From Mesorhizobium shangrilense (GTDB lineage: Bacteria; Pseudomonadota; Alphaproteobacteria; Rhizobiales; Rhizobiaceae), in contig NZ_JBEWSZ010000001.1 in NCBI RefSeq assembly GCF_040537815.1, forward strand, positions 744,001 through 808,000: 64,000 nt of DNA, written 5' to 3'. The notes beneath the pieces were generated by a model, which had not been told where the DNA came from, made no database searches, and saw only the letters and a list, made by a program, of their open reading frames with translations. Shown here in pieces: positions 1 through 9,231 of the stretch. The position numbers and the translations under genes were made by a program. Positions within the stretch are counted from its first letter, which is position 1, and every line of letters begins with the position of its first letter.

Positions 1-124
1 GCGCAGCACGCCAAACCGGCTCGCTTTCTTGACAGGCTCCGGCGACGGAGTTGATGGATTTCCTGCAGTGGGCAGCCACCTGTGCGTGGCCCTTAAAAGG
101 AGCGAGGGCTTTGAGAGGAATGAA

Positions 125-441
125 ATGCTTCATCCGACGATGAACAATACAAAATGGGATGAGCTTCGGCTGGATATGTACGCGCTCACTCCACCCCCGT
201 CATGGAGCACACTTTCAACGGACGGCTATCGCTCAAAGCCCGACCGTGAATGGTTCTACCACTTTAGGGACGGCGGGTACGCGTCGATCCTTCACTTAGA
301 TATTCAGGTCGAAACGCCAGCGGAGCGAGACCTCTCGTCCGGTCGGTTCTTAGAAAGGTACATGTGCCAGGAGAGGAAACTCCCGACGGCTTTCGTGTGT
401 TCGGCTATCTGCAAGACGATCAGAGCGCCGACTTCATTTAA
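125..441 (+). pseudogene. DUF6678-like small protein, frameshifted
   Basis: The protein starts MLHPTMNNTKWDELRLDMYA and continues with a W-x-YHFRDGGY stretch. This resembles the small DUF6678-type family (about 100 residues, function unknown); the family match is from memory and only moderately sure. The ATG at 125 has a purine-rich site (gagagga) ahead of it; the ATG at 140 is an alternative. In the frame of the ATG the product loses family likeness after about base 325 and runs to a stop at 451. The next frame (codons starting at 322, 325 and so on) then reads VRKVHVPGEETP-like sequence and GFRVFGYLQDDQSADFI before a TAA at 439-441, the expected C-terminus. So one indel lies at roughly 322-345: either a sequencing error or a true broken gene. 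Confidence 0.6.
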
Positions 442-556
442 ATTCAACTGACCCACTACCGGATTTCCCGATGTCTTGACCGCGCCGCCATTCAGGCCGA
501 GACTTTCGGTGTGCAAGGCCTGAACCAAGCAGGCGTGTCAGTGGAGGAACGATGTC

Positions 557-1078
557 ATGGCGATTTCACGCAAGGATGAGGCCAGGGCGCTGAGTGCGGA
601 CGAACACGCGCTGGTGGAGAAGTCGCACCATCCGGCGGTGCAGGAATTGTCCGATGCCGACCTTGCAGGGCTGGTGAAGCTGCTGCGGGAACGGCGCGAC
701 AAGGCGCAGGCCGAGGCGCATCGTCGCCGCCGTGAAATACGCGGCAAGGGCGCGCCCAAAGGCGCCAAGCCTTCGAAGGCCGATGGCGGCTCGCAGTTGA
801 AGCTCGCGGTGCTGGCCATGGCCATGCGAAGGCTGAACGGCGAGGCCGAGCGCCGCCGCCAGCTGGCGGCCAGCGTTTCGTTGGTCGAGAATGCGCGCCA
901 CGCGCTGGCCATGAAGCAGAAAGCGACGCCCGCCGGCCCGGAATTCAACACGCGCACGGCGCACAAGGGCATGCGCGCGATCGCCAACCAGAGGGCGCAG
1001 AACCTTGTTCGTCCGATGGAACTCGGCAGGCAACGGCAGGCGGCCAAGGTGGCGCAGGCAAAGCGCGACGCGCGTTGA
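557..1078 (+). CDS. Conserved hypothetical basic protein
   Basis: 173 residues, very rich in Arg, Ala, Lys and Gln and predicted almost wholly helical. The N-terminal part carries a DADLAGLVKLLRERRDKA helix and a basic RRRREIRGKGAPKGAK patch. The C-terminus (NTRTAHKGMRAIANQRAQN onward) is also strongly basic. There is no signal peptide or membrane segment. I do not recognise a characterised family. The composition would fit a nucleic-acid-binding or ribosome-associated protein, but that is only inference. It sits alone, about 130 bp upstream of the asmA-like gene on the same strand. The reverse-strand frames over it are shadows. Confidence 0.7.
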   Translation: MAISRKDEARALSADEHALVEKSHHPAVQELSDADLAGLVKLLRERRDKAQAEAHRRRREIRGKGAPKGAKPSKADGGSQLKLAVLAMAMRRLNGEAERRRQLAASVSLVENARHALAMKQKATPAGPEFNTRTAHKGMRAIANQRAQNLVRPMELGRQRQAAKVAQAKRDAR

Positions 1079-1206
1079 GTTTTTTCGCCCGCGACCGAGC
1101 GAACGAAGATTGTGCTCGCGGGCGTCCGCGAAGGGAAATTGCCTCTTTATCGACACGCGGATGCGGATAGAGTGCGGCTGAATTTCAATCAACCGCTTCG
1201 GAGCTG

Positions 1207-4200
1207 ATGCTCGCTCGCCTGTTCGTGATCTTCGGTGGCCTTTTTGTGCTGGTGCTGTGTGCGGCGCTGGTGGTGCCGTACTTTGTCGACTGGACAGGCT
1301 ATCGCGCCGAGTTCGAGCGCGAGGCGAGCGCCATCCTCGGCCGCAAGGTCACAGTGCAGGGCGATGCCACGGCAAGGCTGCTGCCGTTTCCGTCCGTGAC
1401 CTTCTCGAATGTCGCCGTCGCCGGCGGCCCCGGCGGCCAGCCGGCGATGACCGTCGAGACCTTTTCGATGGATGCCGAACTCGCGCCCTTCCTGCGCGGC
1501 GAGGTGCTGATCTTCGACATGCGGCTGGTGCATCCGAAGGCGACGATCGACATTGCCGCTGATGGCACCGTCGACTGGGCGATGCGGCCGTCCTCGCCCT
1601 TCGACCTCAACCAGATATCGATCGAGAAGCTGACGGTGACGGAGGGGCAGATCGAACTGCGCCATGCCGCCGGCGGGCGCAGTCATCTGATTTCGGAGAT
1701 CAATTCGACCATATCGGCCAAGTCGCTGGCCGGACCATGGCGGTTGGATGGTTCGCTGCGGCTGGACGGCTTGCGCAGCACGATCGCGGCTTCCACCGGC
1801 AAGGCCGAAGGTTCGGGCCAGATGCGGGTCAGGCTCAAACTCGATCCCGACGCCTATCCGCTGATCATCGAGACCGACGGCAATGCCGGCATCGTCAATG
1901 GTGCTGCCGCCTATTCGGGCCAGTTCAAGATCTCGGGTGCCGACAAGAACACAGCGCAGTTGCGCGGCACGGATGGCGACACGGTCAAGGTCAGCACGGG
2001 CAAGCCGGATCCCGGCTTCCGGCTGAACGGCAAGTTCGCGCTCGACCACCAGAAGCTTGGCATCGATGAATTCCGCTTCGAGACCGGGCCGCTGGACAAT
2101 CCCTATACCGCCGACGGCAAGGCCTCGGTCGATCTCGGACTGAAGCCAAGGTTTTCCATCGAAGCGAGCGGCGCCCAGGTGCAGTTCGACGAAGCCGTGG
2201 GTGCTGCCGGCGGCGCCGGGCTGACGCTGGCGCAGCGTGTCGCGGCCTTCGAGCAAGCCCTGCTCAGCCTGCCGAAGCCGACCATTCCAGGCACGCTCGA
2301 AGTGAAGCTGCCGGCGGTGGTGGCCGGCGATACGACCGTTCGCAATGTGCAGCTCTCCGCCGAGCCGACCGATGGCGGCTGGTCGGTGAAGTCGCTGGCC
2401 GCGACATTACCGGGACGGACGACGCTTGAAGCCAGTGGGCTGCTCAGCGTGCAGGACCATTTCGGCTTCACCGGCTCGCTGCTTGTGGCCGTGGCGCAGC
2501 CCTCGGGATTCGCCGCATGGCTGTCGAAGGATGTCGATGAAGCGATCCGCCGGCTGCCCGCCGCCGGCTTCAAGGCGAAGGTCGACCTCACCGACAAGCT
2601 GCAGTCGTTCAGCGGTCTCGAACTGATCCTTGGCAAGGCCAGGTTTTCCGGACGCATCGATTCCAGCCAGCCCGACGACGCCAAGCCGTCCGTGCTGATG
2701 CGGTTGGAAGGCGGCGACCTCGACGTCGACGGACTGGCGGCCTTCGCCTCGATCTTCGTCAGCGACAAGGGCGCCAACCGCTTTTCCGATCGCGATCTCG
2801 ATTTCCAGATCAAGGCCGGGCCGGTCAGTGCCGGCGGCCTGACCGCCGACACCGTTGATACGGCGCTTAGGTTGCGCGACGGGCTGCTCGAAATCGACAA
2901 GCTGTCCATCGGCGGGTTGGCCGGCGCCTCGATCAGCGCCACCGGGCGGATCAAGGATTTTCCCGTGAACACGACCGGCAAGCTCGACGCCTCGGTGGTC
3001 GCTGTCGACCTGAAGCCGCTGATCGACACAGCGGCGCAGCATTATCCGGACAATGCGGTGCTGAAGGGCCTGTCGGCGCGCGCGGCTGGGTATCCCGACC
3101 TGTTCCAGGATGCGCGCGTCGACCTTGTGGCAAGTGCCGCCGACAATGGCGACGGCACGACCGGCCTCGCGGTCAGCGGGCAGGGGAAAGCCGGTGGCAC
3201 GGCCTTTTCGGCATCGCTGTCCGGCAAGGGGAAGATCGACGCGCTTGCCGACGCACCTGTGACGCTCACCTTCAACGCCAAGAACACCGATGCCACAGCG
3301 CTGCTGGCGCTTTATGGCCTGCCGGCACTGCCGCTCGGCATGCTCGGCGAGGCAAGCACGGATATCCAGGCCAAGGGCACGCTGGGCGGCGGTCTGACGA
3401 CGAGCTTCAACCTGCACGGCAATGATTTCAAGGTCGGCTTCGAGGGGACGGTCGCCGACGCGGCGCAAGGTCCCAGCGCCAAGGGCAAGATCAACCTTGA
3501 AGCCGCCGATATCGAGCCTTGGCTGATGACCACCGGCATTGGCCTGCCCGGTATGGGCGCGGGCATGCCAACTTCGCTTGCCGCCGACGCCGACTATGGC
3601 AACGGCCTGCTCGTGCTGGACGGTCTCAGCGGCGCCATCAACGAGGCGGCGGTTTCCGGCGACGTGAATATCGATGTGAAGAACGGGCTGCCGCATCTGT
3701 CGGGCGCACTGATGCTGGACGAACTGGATCTCGACCCGATGGCGGTGTCGCTGTTCGGCGACCAGGCTTTTCTTGGCACCAATGGCGGCTGGCCGACGGC
3801 GCCTTTCAGCCAGAAATCCAGCCTGCCGTTCACCGCCGACCTCGACCTGACCGCGGCATCCCTTGCCGCCGGTCCGTTCGCGACGGCCTATGATGCAAAG
3901 CTCTCGCTGAAGCTCGACCAGGAGGGCATCCGCGTTTCCGATCTCAAGGCAAAGTTTCTCGGTGGTGCGCTGAGTGGCCTGTTCGAGTTGAAGAACAATG
4001 ACGGCACCGGCCTGCTCTCCGCTCAGATGAAGCTTGCCGGTGCTGATCTGGCGGCCGTGCTGCCGGAGGCCGGCATCAGCGGACGCGGCGATGTCTCGAC
4101 ATCGCTTTCAACCAGCGGCAAATCGGTCGAAGCCATGGTCGCCGCACTTTCCGGTTCCGGCACGGCTGCATTGAAAGGGCTGACCATCGCCGGCTTCAAT

Positions 4201-5151
4201 CCCGATGCCTTTGGCGCCTTCATCGCCAAGGCCGATACGATCGGACGTGATATCGATGCCGCCAAGACCGCGGGCTTCGCGCCGCAGCTTGCCGCCGACG
4301 GCAGCTTTTCGGCGGGGGATGCCGACATTGCCTTCACCGTGGCCAGCGGCACGCTGAGGGCGCCACCGCTCAGCTTCGGGAATCCGGCGGCGATCTTGTC
4401 GGCGGACATCATGGCGGACCTCAACGCCAGCAAGGTGAGCGCCAAGGGCGCCATCACCTACAAGCCGGGCGACGAGTCGCTCGTTGGCTCCGAACCAAGC
4501 GTGAATTTCACCGTCGAGGGGCCATTCGGGGCCGCCCAGAGGACCTTCGACAGCGAGCCGCTGGCGCAGTTCCTGACCCAGCGCGCGCTGGAAAAGGAGC
4601 AGCAGAGGGTCGAGGCGATGCAGGCGGCGCTGCTTGAAAAGCAGCGGCTGCGCCGCGAGGTGCGTTACTACGCGGCGCTGCAGACCGAGCGCGACAAGGC
4701 CGCCGAGGAATTACGCAAGCAAGAAGAGGAAGCGGCGCGGCAGAAAGCCGAGGCCGAAGCCAAGGCGAAAGCTGAAGCCGAGGCAAAGGCCCAGGCCGAA
4801 GCCGATGCAAAGGCGCAGGCGGAGGCTGATGCCAAGGCAAAGGCGGATGCGGACGCCAAGGCGAAAGCAGATGCCGATGCGGCCGCCAAGGCCGAGCAGC
4901 AGGCCGCCGACGAGGCAGCCAAGGCACAGCAGATTCAGGAGCAGGAGCGCCAGAAGGCCGAGGAGGCCACGCGGATCGCCGCGCAGGAAAAGGCCAGGCG
5001 AGATGCCGAACGCAAGGCCGCGCAGCAAGAACCGCGGATCGAGCGGGCGCCGCTGCCGCCGGCCAACGACAATCCGTCGCCGGCCCGGCCCGCGCCAAAG
5101 CTTGCGCCGTCGGCGATCGACAATCTGCTGAAATCGCTGGATGGCGGCTGA
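1207..5151 (+). CDS. AsmA family protein with TolA-like C-terminal tail
   Basis: 1314 residues. An N-terminal membrane anchor (about residues 4-26) is followed by the AsmA signature: YRAEFEREASAILGRKVTVQGDATARLLPFPSVTFSNV. Long beta-rich periplasmic repeats of the AsmA/TamB type follow, ending near residue 1120. Known AsmA-like proteins are inner-membrane anchored, bridge the envelope and are linked to phospholipid transport to the outer membrane. Unusually, residues about 1128-1275 form a charged helix with repeated A-K-A-E/D units (KAEAEAKAKAEAEAKAQ and similar), like the helical domain of TolA. A Pro-rich end (APLPPANDNPSPARPAP) and a short amphipathic tail close the protein. The ATG at 1207 directly precedes the hydrophobic anchor. 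The gene is monocistronic; the next gene is convergent, 16 bp away. Confidence 0.9.
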   Translation: MLARLFVIFGGLFVLVLCAALVVPYFVDWTGYRAEFEREASAILGRKVTVQGDATARLLPFPSVTFSNVAVAGGPGGQPAMTVETFSMDAELAPFLRGEVLIFDMRLVHPKATIDIAADGTVDWAMRPSSPFDLNQISIEKLTVTEGQIELRHAAGGRSHLISEINSTISAKSLAGPWRLDGSLRLDGLRSTIAASTGKAEGSGQMRVRLKLDPDAYPLIIETDGNAGIVNGAAAYSGQFKISGADKNTAQLRGTDGDTVKVSTGKPDPGFRLNGKFALDHQKLGIDEFRFETGPLDNPYTADGKASVDLGLKPRFSIEASGAQVQFDEAVGAAGGAGLTLAQRVAAFEQALLSLPKPTIPGTLEVKLPAVVAGDTTVRNVQLSAEPTDGGWSVKSLAATLPGRTTLEASGLLSVQDHFGFTGSLLVAVAQPSGFAAWLSKDVDEAIRRLPAAGFKAKVDLTDKLQSFSGLELILGKARFSGRIDSSQPDDAKPSVLMRLEGGDLDVDGLAAFASIFVSDKGANRFSDRDLDFQIKAGPVSAGGLTADTVDTALRLRDGLLEIDKLSIGGLAGASISATGRIKDFPVNTTGKLDASVVAVDLKPLIDTAAQHYPDNAVLKGLSARAAGYPDLFQDARVDLVASAADNGDGTTGLAVSGQGKAGGTAFSASLSGKGKIDALADAPVTLTFNAKNTDATALLALYGLPALPLGMLGEASTDIQAKGTLGGGLTTSFNLHGNDFKVGFEGTVADAAQGPSAKGKINLEAADIEPWLMTTGIGLPGMGAGMPTSLAADADYGNGLLVLDGLSGAINEAAVSGDVNIDVKNGLPHLSGALMLDELDLDPMAVSLFGDQAFLGTNGGWPTAPFSQKSSLPFTADLDLTAASLAAGPFATAYDAKLSLKLDQEGIRVSDLKAKFLGGALSGLFELKNNDGTGLLSAQMKLAGADLAAVLPEAGISGRGDVSTSLSTSGKSVEAMVAALSGSGTAALKGLTIAGFNPDAFGAFIAKADTIGRDIDAAKTAGFAPQLAADGSFSAGDADIAFTVASGTLRAPPLSFGNPAAILSADIMADLNASKVSAKGAITYKPGDESLVGSEPSVNFTVEGPFGAAQRTFDSEPLAQFLTQRALEKEQQRVEAMQAALLEKQRLRREVRYYAALQTERDKAAEELRKQEEEAARQKAEAEAKAKAEAEAKAQAEADAKAQAEADAKAKADADAKAKADADAAAKAEQQAADEAAKAQQIQEQERQKAEEATRIAAQEKARRDAERKAAQQEPRIERAPLPPANDNPSPARPAPKLAPSAIDNLLKSLDGG

Positions 5152-5166
5152 CGGGGCAGGGTGCCG

Positions 5167-6066
5167 TTATCCCAACGGCGGCTCTCGAAACAAGGACATT
5201 TCGGCGCCATCGGCCGCGTAGCGGGCATAGCGAAAATCGCGTATGGCCAGAAGCCTGCCGGCCTGCCACGCCAGCAGGATGAAATAGGATGGTGGCGCCC
5301 CCGGATCGGGATCGCAGACAAGGACCGCCGGTCGGCTTTCGACAAAGCCGGGGACGAAGCGCCAATCCTGCCTTGTGGAATAATTGTGGAAGTAGGTGCT
5401 GACTTCCTTATGACCGTTGAGCCGGGTCCTGGCCACAAGCTCCAACCGCACCTCGTCGGCCAGCATATCGCGGATGGCGTCGAAATCACGGGCGTTGAAG
5501 CGATCGATATAAGCTTCGAGCAGCGTACGCTCCGACATACTCAGGACTGGTGACGGATGCTCGTCCGGCTGATCGGCGATTTCGCGCAGGCGGCCACGGC
5601 CGCGATGCAGGGCAGCCTTGATGGCGGGAATGCTGGTGTCGAGAATGGCGCTGATCTGCTGTAGCGAATAGCCGAGCACGTCCATCATGATGACGCTGCT
5701 TCGCTGCGCAACGGGAAGGCTCATGAAAGTACGCAGGCTGGCAGCCGCGACCTCGCGATCGATGGTGGGATTTACCGGATCGACGATCATATCCAGGTCC
5801 TCGCCGGAAAAGGCCTTCTCACGGGCGCGGCGGCGTAGAAAGTCGAGCGCCGCATTGTGAGCGATACGAAACAGCCAGCCCTCCGGGTTCGCGATCGGAC
5901 CGGCGCCCGGCAACGCTTCGATTGCCTTGGCAAGCGCTTCCTGCAGCACATCCTCGCCATCGATGACCGAGCCGGTCATGCGGGCACAATAGCGGTGCAG
6001 CTTCGGGCGCATTTCACCGAACAGGCGATCGAAAGGCTTGGCGTTGCCGGAAACGGTGATGTTCAT
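5167..6066 (-). CDS. ECF RNA polymerase sigma factor with SnoaL-like C-terminus (SigJ type)
   Basis: About 299 residues from the ATG at 6066, which has an AGGCGG site just upstream; a GTG at 6093 is a weaker alternative. Region 2 includes FGEMRPKLHRYCARMTGSVIDGEDVLQEALAKA. Region 4 is the helix-turn-helix MMDVLGYSLQQISAILDTSIPAIKAALHRGRGRLR. The last roughly 120 residues form a SnoaL/NTF2-like domain (LLEAYIDRFNARDFDAIRDMLADEVRLEL). In ECF families with this fusion the extra domain is thought to modulate promoter engagement in place of a separate anti-sigma factor. It follows the ABM-like gene by about 30 bp on the same strand, so the two are probably cotranscribed. The target promoters are unknown. 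Confidence 0.88.
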   Translation of the reverse strand: MNITVSGNAKPFDRLFGEMRPKLHRYCARMTGSVIDGEDVLQEALAKAIEALPGAGPIANPEGWLFRIAHNAALDFLRRRAREKAFSGEDLDMIVDPVNPTIDREVAAASLRTFMSLPVAQRSSVIMMDVLGYSLQQISAILDTSIPAIKAALHRGRGRLREIADQPDEHPSPVLSMSERTLLEAYIDRFNARDFDAIRDMLADEVRLELVARTRLNGHKEVSTYFHNYSTRQDWRFVPGFVESRPAVLVCDPDPGAPPSYFILLAWQAGRLLAIRDFRYARYAADGAEMSLFREPPLG

Positions 6067-6099
6067 GCCGCCTGTCGCCTCGTGACGTTGCACCGGCCG

Positions 6100-6405
6100 C
6101 TATTCGTCCAGCATCCTGTAGTTTCCCACGACGGTCATCAAGTCGCGGTGCGGAAACTCGATGCAGCGATCCCGGATGCCGCTCTGAAAGGCTTCGAATG
6201 CGACAAGCCCGGGAATGACATTCGCGTGCTCCTCGGCCTCTATCTCGACCAGATGGACAAAGGTACCGTCATCGGATCTCCAAGTCATGTAGCGAACGCC
6301 TTCAGGCGACTTGCCGCGCAACTCCTGGAACACAGCCTTGACCAGCCGCTCGTTTTCGCCTGCCAGTTCCGGTTTCGTCTTGTAGCGGATCAGGTGGTGT
6401 TTCAT
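6100..6405 (-). CDS. Antibiotic biosynthesis monooxygenase (ABM)-like dimeric barrel protein
   Basis: 101 residues from ATG 6405, preceded by GGGAG at suitable spacing. A longer reading from 6474 adds residues that do not look conserved. The sequence MKHHLIRYKTKPELAGENERL, then FVHLVEIEAEE and FEAFQSGIRDRC, has the alternating strand/helix pattern of ABM or EthD-type ferredoxin-like dimers. Such proteins are often small oxygenases, or accessory proteins encoded beside regulators. It lies immediately upstream of the ECF sigma gene, and coupling with that regulator is the best clue to its role. The exact substrate cannot be told. Confidence 0.72.
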   Translation of the reverse strand: MKHHLIRYKTKPELAGENERLVKAVFQELRGKSPEGVRYMTWRSDDGTFVHLVEIEAEEHANVIPGLVAFEAFQSGIRDRCIEFPHRDLMTVVGNYRMLDE

Positions 6406-6537
6406 CTCGTCTGCTCCCTTCGCCGCCCTGCATTCTGCAACGCCGCTCATGTCCGAGACGTTGCGGGAGGGCAAAGGATTCGGTTCTGGGAAAATAATTC
6501 CCGTCGGCCAAAATGCCGAAGCCGATGGAGCGTGGCT

Positions 6538-6966
6538 TCAGTCGCCGTCTCGAACGAGCAGGCGCCTCAGCATCGGCTCGATTCGTGAAAGCTCGTCGAG
6601 ATGCGTGGCCGACAATTCGGCGAGGCAGTCGTCGGCGCGCTCGGTCAGCCTGAGCAGGACGCGACGCTGGTCGTCCTTGTCCTGATCCCGCGTAACCAGT
6701 CCAGCCTCGCCCAGACGATTGACCAGTTCGACGGCACTATGGTGGCGAATGCGCAGGCGCTCCGCCAGATCACCGATCGTTACCGGTCCGCCTCCCGGAA
6801 AGCCCTTGATTGCCAGCAGCGCCTGGTGCTGGCGCGGGGTCAGGCCGGCGTCTTCCGCCTGCAACTGGCTGAATTCGAGGAAACGGCGGATCAGGTAGCG
6901 GAACTCGGACAGGCGCTGGTAGTCGGCCTGTTTGATGTCGGGGCGGGGTTTCCTGGGCTGCGTCAT
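6538..6966 (-). CDS. MarR family transcriptional regulator
   Basis: 142 residues from ATG 6966, which has AAAGG six bases upstream. The winged helix-turn-helix is clear: LTPRQHQALLAIKGFPGG, TIGDLAERLRIRHHSAVELVNRLGEAGLV and the wing DQDKDDQRRVLLRLTERAD, as in MarR/SlyA proteins. These act as dimeric repressors, usually released by phenolic ligands or oxidation. It is divergent from the ClC gene at 7128 and upstream of the ABM-sigma pair, separated from that pair by about 130 bp. Which neighbour it controls is not evident from sequence. Confidence 0.9.
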   Translation of the reverse strand: MTQPRKPRPDIKQADYQRLSEFRYLIRRFLEFSQLQAEDAGLTPRQHQALLAIKGFPGGGPVTIGDLAERLRIRHHSAVELVNRLGEAGLVTRDQDKDDQRRVLLRLTERADDCLAELSATHLDELSRIEPMLRRLLVRDGD

Positions 6967-7127
6967 ATCCGACCTTTGTTCCATTCCGGCGAAAGCTCAA
7001 ACGGTTTTCGTGCAAAACCAGCTTGAATATTTATATCGCGTTACGATACATCAGCGCCAACAAAGCGGGCGGCCGCTTCGACCGTGCCGCATATCCGAAC
7101 CAAGGCCTGCCGCCAGGAAGCAAAGCC

Positions 7128-8930
7128 ATGAAGACCAAACATCCCAATCCCGAGCACCTGAGGGATTTCACGACCGATGCAAGAGTGCTGCTCATTGCCG
7201 CCATAGCCGTGGTTGTGGCGACCGCAGGGCTGTTTGCCGGCATCGCGCTGCTGAAGTTGATCCGGCTTGCCACCAACATCGCCTATTTCGGGCAGTTTTC
7301 GCTTGCCGACCTGAAACTGCAGGACACGCCGCTTGGGCTTGCCGCAGTGATTGTTCCAGTGATCGGCGCGCTGATCATCGGCCTTATGGCGCGCTTCGGC
7401 AGCGAGAAGATTCGCGGCCACGGCATTCCCGAGGCCATCGAGGCGATCCTGCTTGGCCGCTCGCGGCTGGATGCCAAGGTTGCGATCCTGAAGCCGCTGT
7501 CGTCGGCGATCTCGATCGGCTCCGGCGGACCATTCGGCGCCGAAGGGCCGATCATCATGACCGGCGGCGCCATCGGGTCGCTGATCGCGCAGATGCTGCC
7601 GGTCAGCGACAATGAACGCAAGACGTTGCTGGTGGCGGGCGCGGCAGCGGGCATGACCACCGTGTTCGGAACGCCGATCGCCGCCATCATGCTGGCGGTG
7701 GAACTGCTGCTCTTCGAATGGACGCCGCGCAGCTTCATTCCCGTGGCGGTCGCCGCGATCATTGCCGAGGTCGAACGCACCATGCTGCATCTGCCCGGAC
7801 CGATCTTTCCGTTCCAGGGCGGCATGGAGATTTCCTTTGTCGGCCTGGGCGGCTGGGTCGCGATCGGCATCTGTGCGGGACTGTTATCTGGGTTGCTGAC
7901 GCAGATGGTCTATGCCTGCGAGGACGGTTTCCAGAAACTGCCCATTCACTGGATGTGGTGGCCGATGATTGGCGGTCTGGTGGTCGGCATCGGCGGGCTG
8001 ATCGAACCGCGGGCGCTCGGCGTCGGCTATGACAACATCGCCGATATGCTGGACGGCCGCACGATCGCCACGGCGGCACTCATCCTGCTGGTGGTAAAGG
8101 CCATCATCTGGTCGGTGGCGCTCGGGTCGGGGACATCCGGAGGCGTGCTGGCGCCGCTCTTGATCATGGGCGGGGCGATGGGAGCCGTGCTCGCCGGCAT
8201 TCTGCCCACAGCGGATCCGGGCTTCTGGGCGCTGCTGGCAATGGCGGCGACGATGGGCGGCACGATGCGTGCGCCGCTGACCGCGACCTTCTTTGCCGTC
8301 GAACTGACGGGGAATACGCACATGCTGGTGCCGCTGATCGCGGCTTGTGCCGCGGCGCATGCGGTCACCGTGCTGCTGATGAAGCGCTCGATCCTGACCG
8401 AGAAGATTGCCAGAAGGGGACACCATCTGGTTCGCGAATATCGGGTCGATCCCTTCGCCTTGACCAGGGTGCGTGAGGTGATGACCTCAAATGTCGAGAG
8501 CGTGCCGTCGACGATGACGCTGCATGGCGCCGCGGCGTTCCTGACCGCGCCGGAAACGCGGCATCCGAGTTTTCCCGTGGTCAATGAGGACGGGCATGTG
8601 CTCGGTCTCATCGACCCGCCGGCGATCCTGCGCTGGAGACGCGCGGGCACGCACCGCACCACGACGCTTGGAGAGTTGCTGGCCGGGAGCAAGGTGACGC
8701 TCGCCTACCCGGATGAGTATCTGGAAGGTCTGTCCGACAAGCTGCTGATGGCCAATGTGTCCCATCTGCCGGTTGTCGCGCGCGAAGACGCGCGGCTGGT
8801 CGGCTATGTCGGCTGGAAGGATCTGATGCGCGTGCGGTCCAGGAAGCAGGCCGAGGAGCGCGATCGCTCGACCTTGATCGGCTTCGGCACAAGACGCGGG
8901 AAAAAGGAAGACGTGGTCGAAAGCCTCTAG
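7128..8930 (+). CDS. ClC family chloride channel/transporter with paired CBS domains
   Basis: About 600 residues from ATG 7128 (AGGAAG upstream); an in-frame ATG at 7023 has no good ribosome site. Ten or more membrane segments are visible. ClC signatures are present: GSGGPFGAEGPI, holding the gating-type Glu in the GxEGP loop, and LGSGTSGGVLAPLL. Two CBS domains follow (about residues 450-600: VREVMTSNVESVP, then LLMANVSHLPVV), which in this family bind adenine nucleotides and gate transport. Role: Cl-/H+ exchange or channel in the inner membrane. The stop codon abuts a RIME-type palindrome at 8932. Confidence 0.92.
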   Translation: MKTKHPNPEHLRDFTTDARVLLIAAIAVVVATAGLFAGIALLKLIRLATNIAYFGQFSLADLKLQDTPLGLAAVIVPVIGALIIGLMARFGSEKIRGHGIPEAIEAILLGRSRLDAKVAILKPLSSAISIGSGGPFGAEGPIIMTGGAIGSLIAQMLPVSDNERKTLLVAGAAAGMTTVFGTPIAAIMLAVELLLFEWTPRSFIPVAVAAIIAEVERTMLHLPGPIFPFQGGMEISFVGLGGWVAIGICAGLLSGLLTQMVYACEDGFQKLPIHWMWWPMIGGLVVGIGGLIEPRALGVGYDNIADMLDGRTIATAALILLVVKAIIWSVALGSGTSGGVLAPLLIMGGAMGAVLAGILPTADPGFWALLAMAATMGGTMRAPLTATFFAVELTGNTHMLVPLIAACAAAHAVTVLLMKRSILTEKIARRGHHLVREYRVDPFALTRVREVMTSNVESVPSTMTLHGAAAFLTAPETRHPSFPVVNEDGHVLGLIDPPAILRWRRAGTHRTTTLGELLAGSKVTLAYPDEYLEGLSDKLLMANVSHLPVVAREDARLVGYVGWKDLMRVRSRKQAEERDRSTLIGFGTRRGKKEDVVESL

Positions 8931-8931
8931 A

Positions 8932-8994
8932 GCAATTACAGGAAAAGTGCGTAGCGGCTTTCCGTCCGGAATTGCGTTAAAACAAAGAGATAGA
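8932..8994. repeat. RIME-type rhizobial intergenic palindrome
   Basis: GCAATT (8932-8937) and GGAATTGC (ending 8975) form the outer arms of an imperfect hairpin, with AGGAAA / TTTCC as inner arms. A conserved tail, aacaaagagatagagc (8979-8994), follows. The same tail motif recurs at 63252-63268. I recognise this layout as a dispersed rhizobial intergenic mosaic element (established knowledge, from memory). The tail overlaps the last codons and stop of the RHH gene at 8977. Confidence 0.75.
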
Positions 8995-9231
8995 GCCGCG
9001 CTTCGCCCATCCCAGGACGTGGAGCCGGAGCGCCGAGGACAGATTGGTGTCGCGGGGGCGAGTCTCATCAACTTCCGCGACAAGAGCGGCGAGCGTCAGC
9101 TCTCTCATCGCCGCGATCGCGACTAGGTCGTCGTAGAAGGGCTTTTCCAGCGAGTAGCTGGTGCGGTGGCCGCGAATGGTCACCGATCGTTTCACGACCG
9201 CGCTCACGGGCGGCGTCTCATTTTGCTTCAA
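8977..9231 (-). CDS. Ribbon-helix-helix domain protein (RHH_4 type)
   Basis: 84 residues. VVKRSVTIRGHRTSYSLEKP, then FYDDLVAIAAMRELTLAALVAEVDE, is the pattern of the alphaproteobacterial RHH_4 family: a beta strand for DNA contact followed by two helices. These are dimeric DNA-binding proteins of mostly unknown targets. The start overlaps the stop of the DUF4169 gene by four bases (ATGA at 9228-9231), so the two are translationally coupled. The last codons (GSISLF and TAA) lie inside the tail of a RIME-type repeat, suggesting the repeat insertion redefined the C-terminus. Confidence 0.85.
   Translation of the reverse strand: MKQNETPPVSAVVKRSVTIRGHRTSYSLEKPFYDDLVAIAAMRELTLAALVAEVDETRPRDTNLSSALRLHVLGWAKRGSISLF

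Noticed and set aside
2407..3696. Long minus-strand frame over the AsmA gene (429 codons)
   Set aside because: It is a shadow: high-GC codon bias of the plus-strand gene leaves antisense frames open. No conserved motif is visible.
4508..5365. Minus-strand frame (285 codons) rich in Arg and Pro
   Set aside because: It is antisense to the Ala/Lys repeat tail of the AsmA gene; composition artefact.
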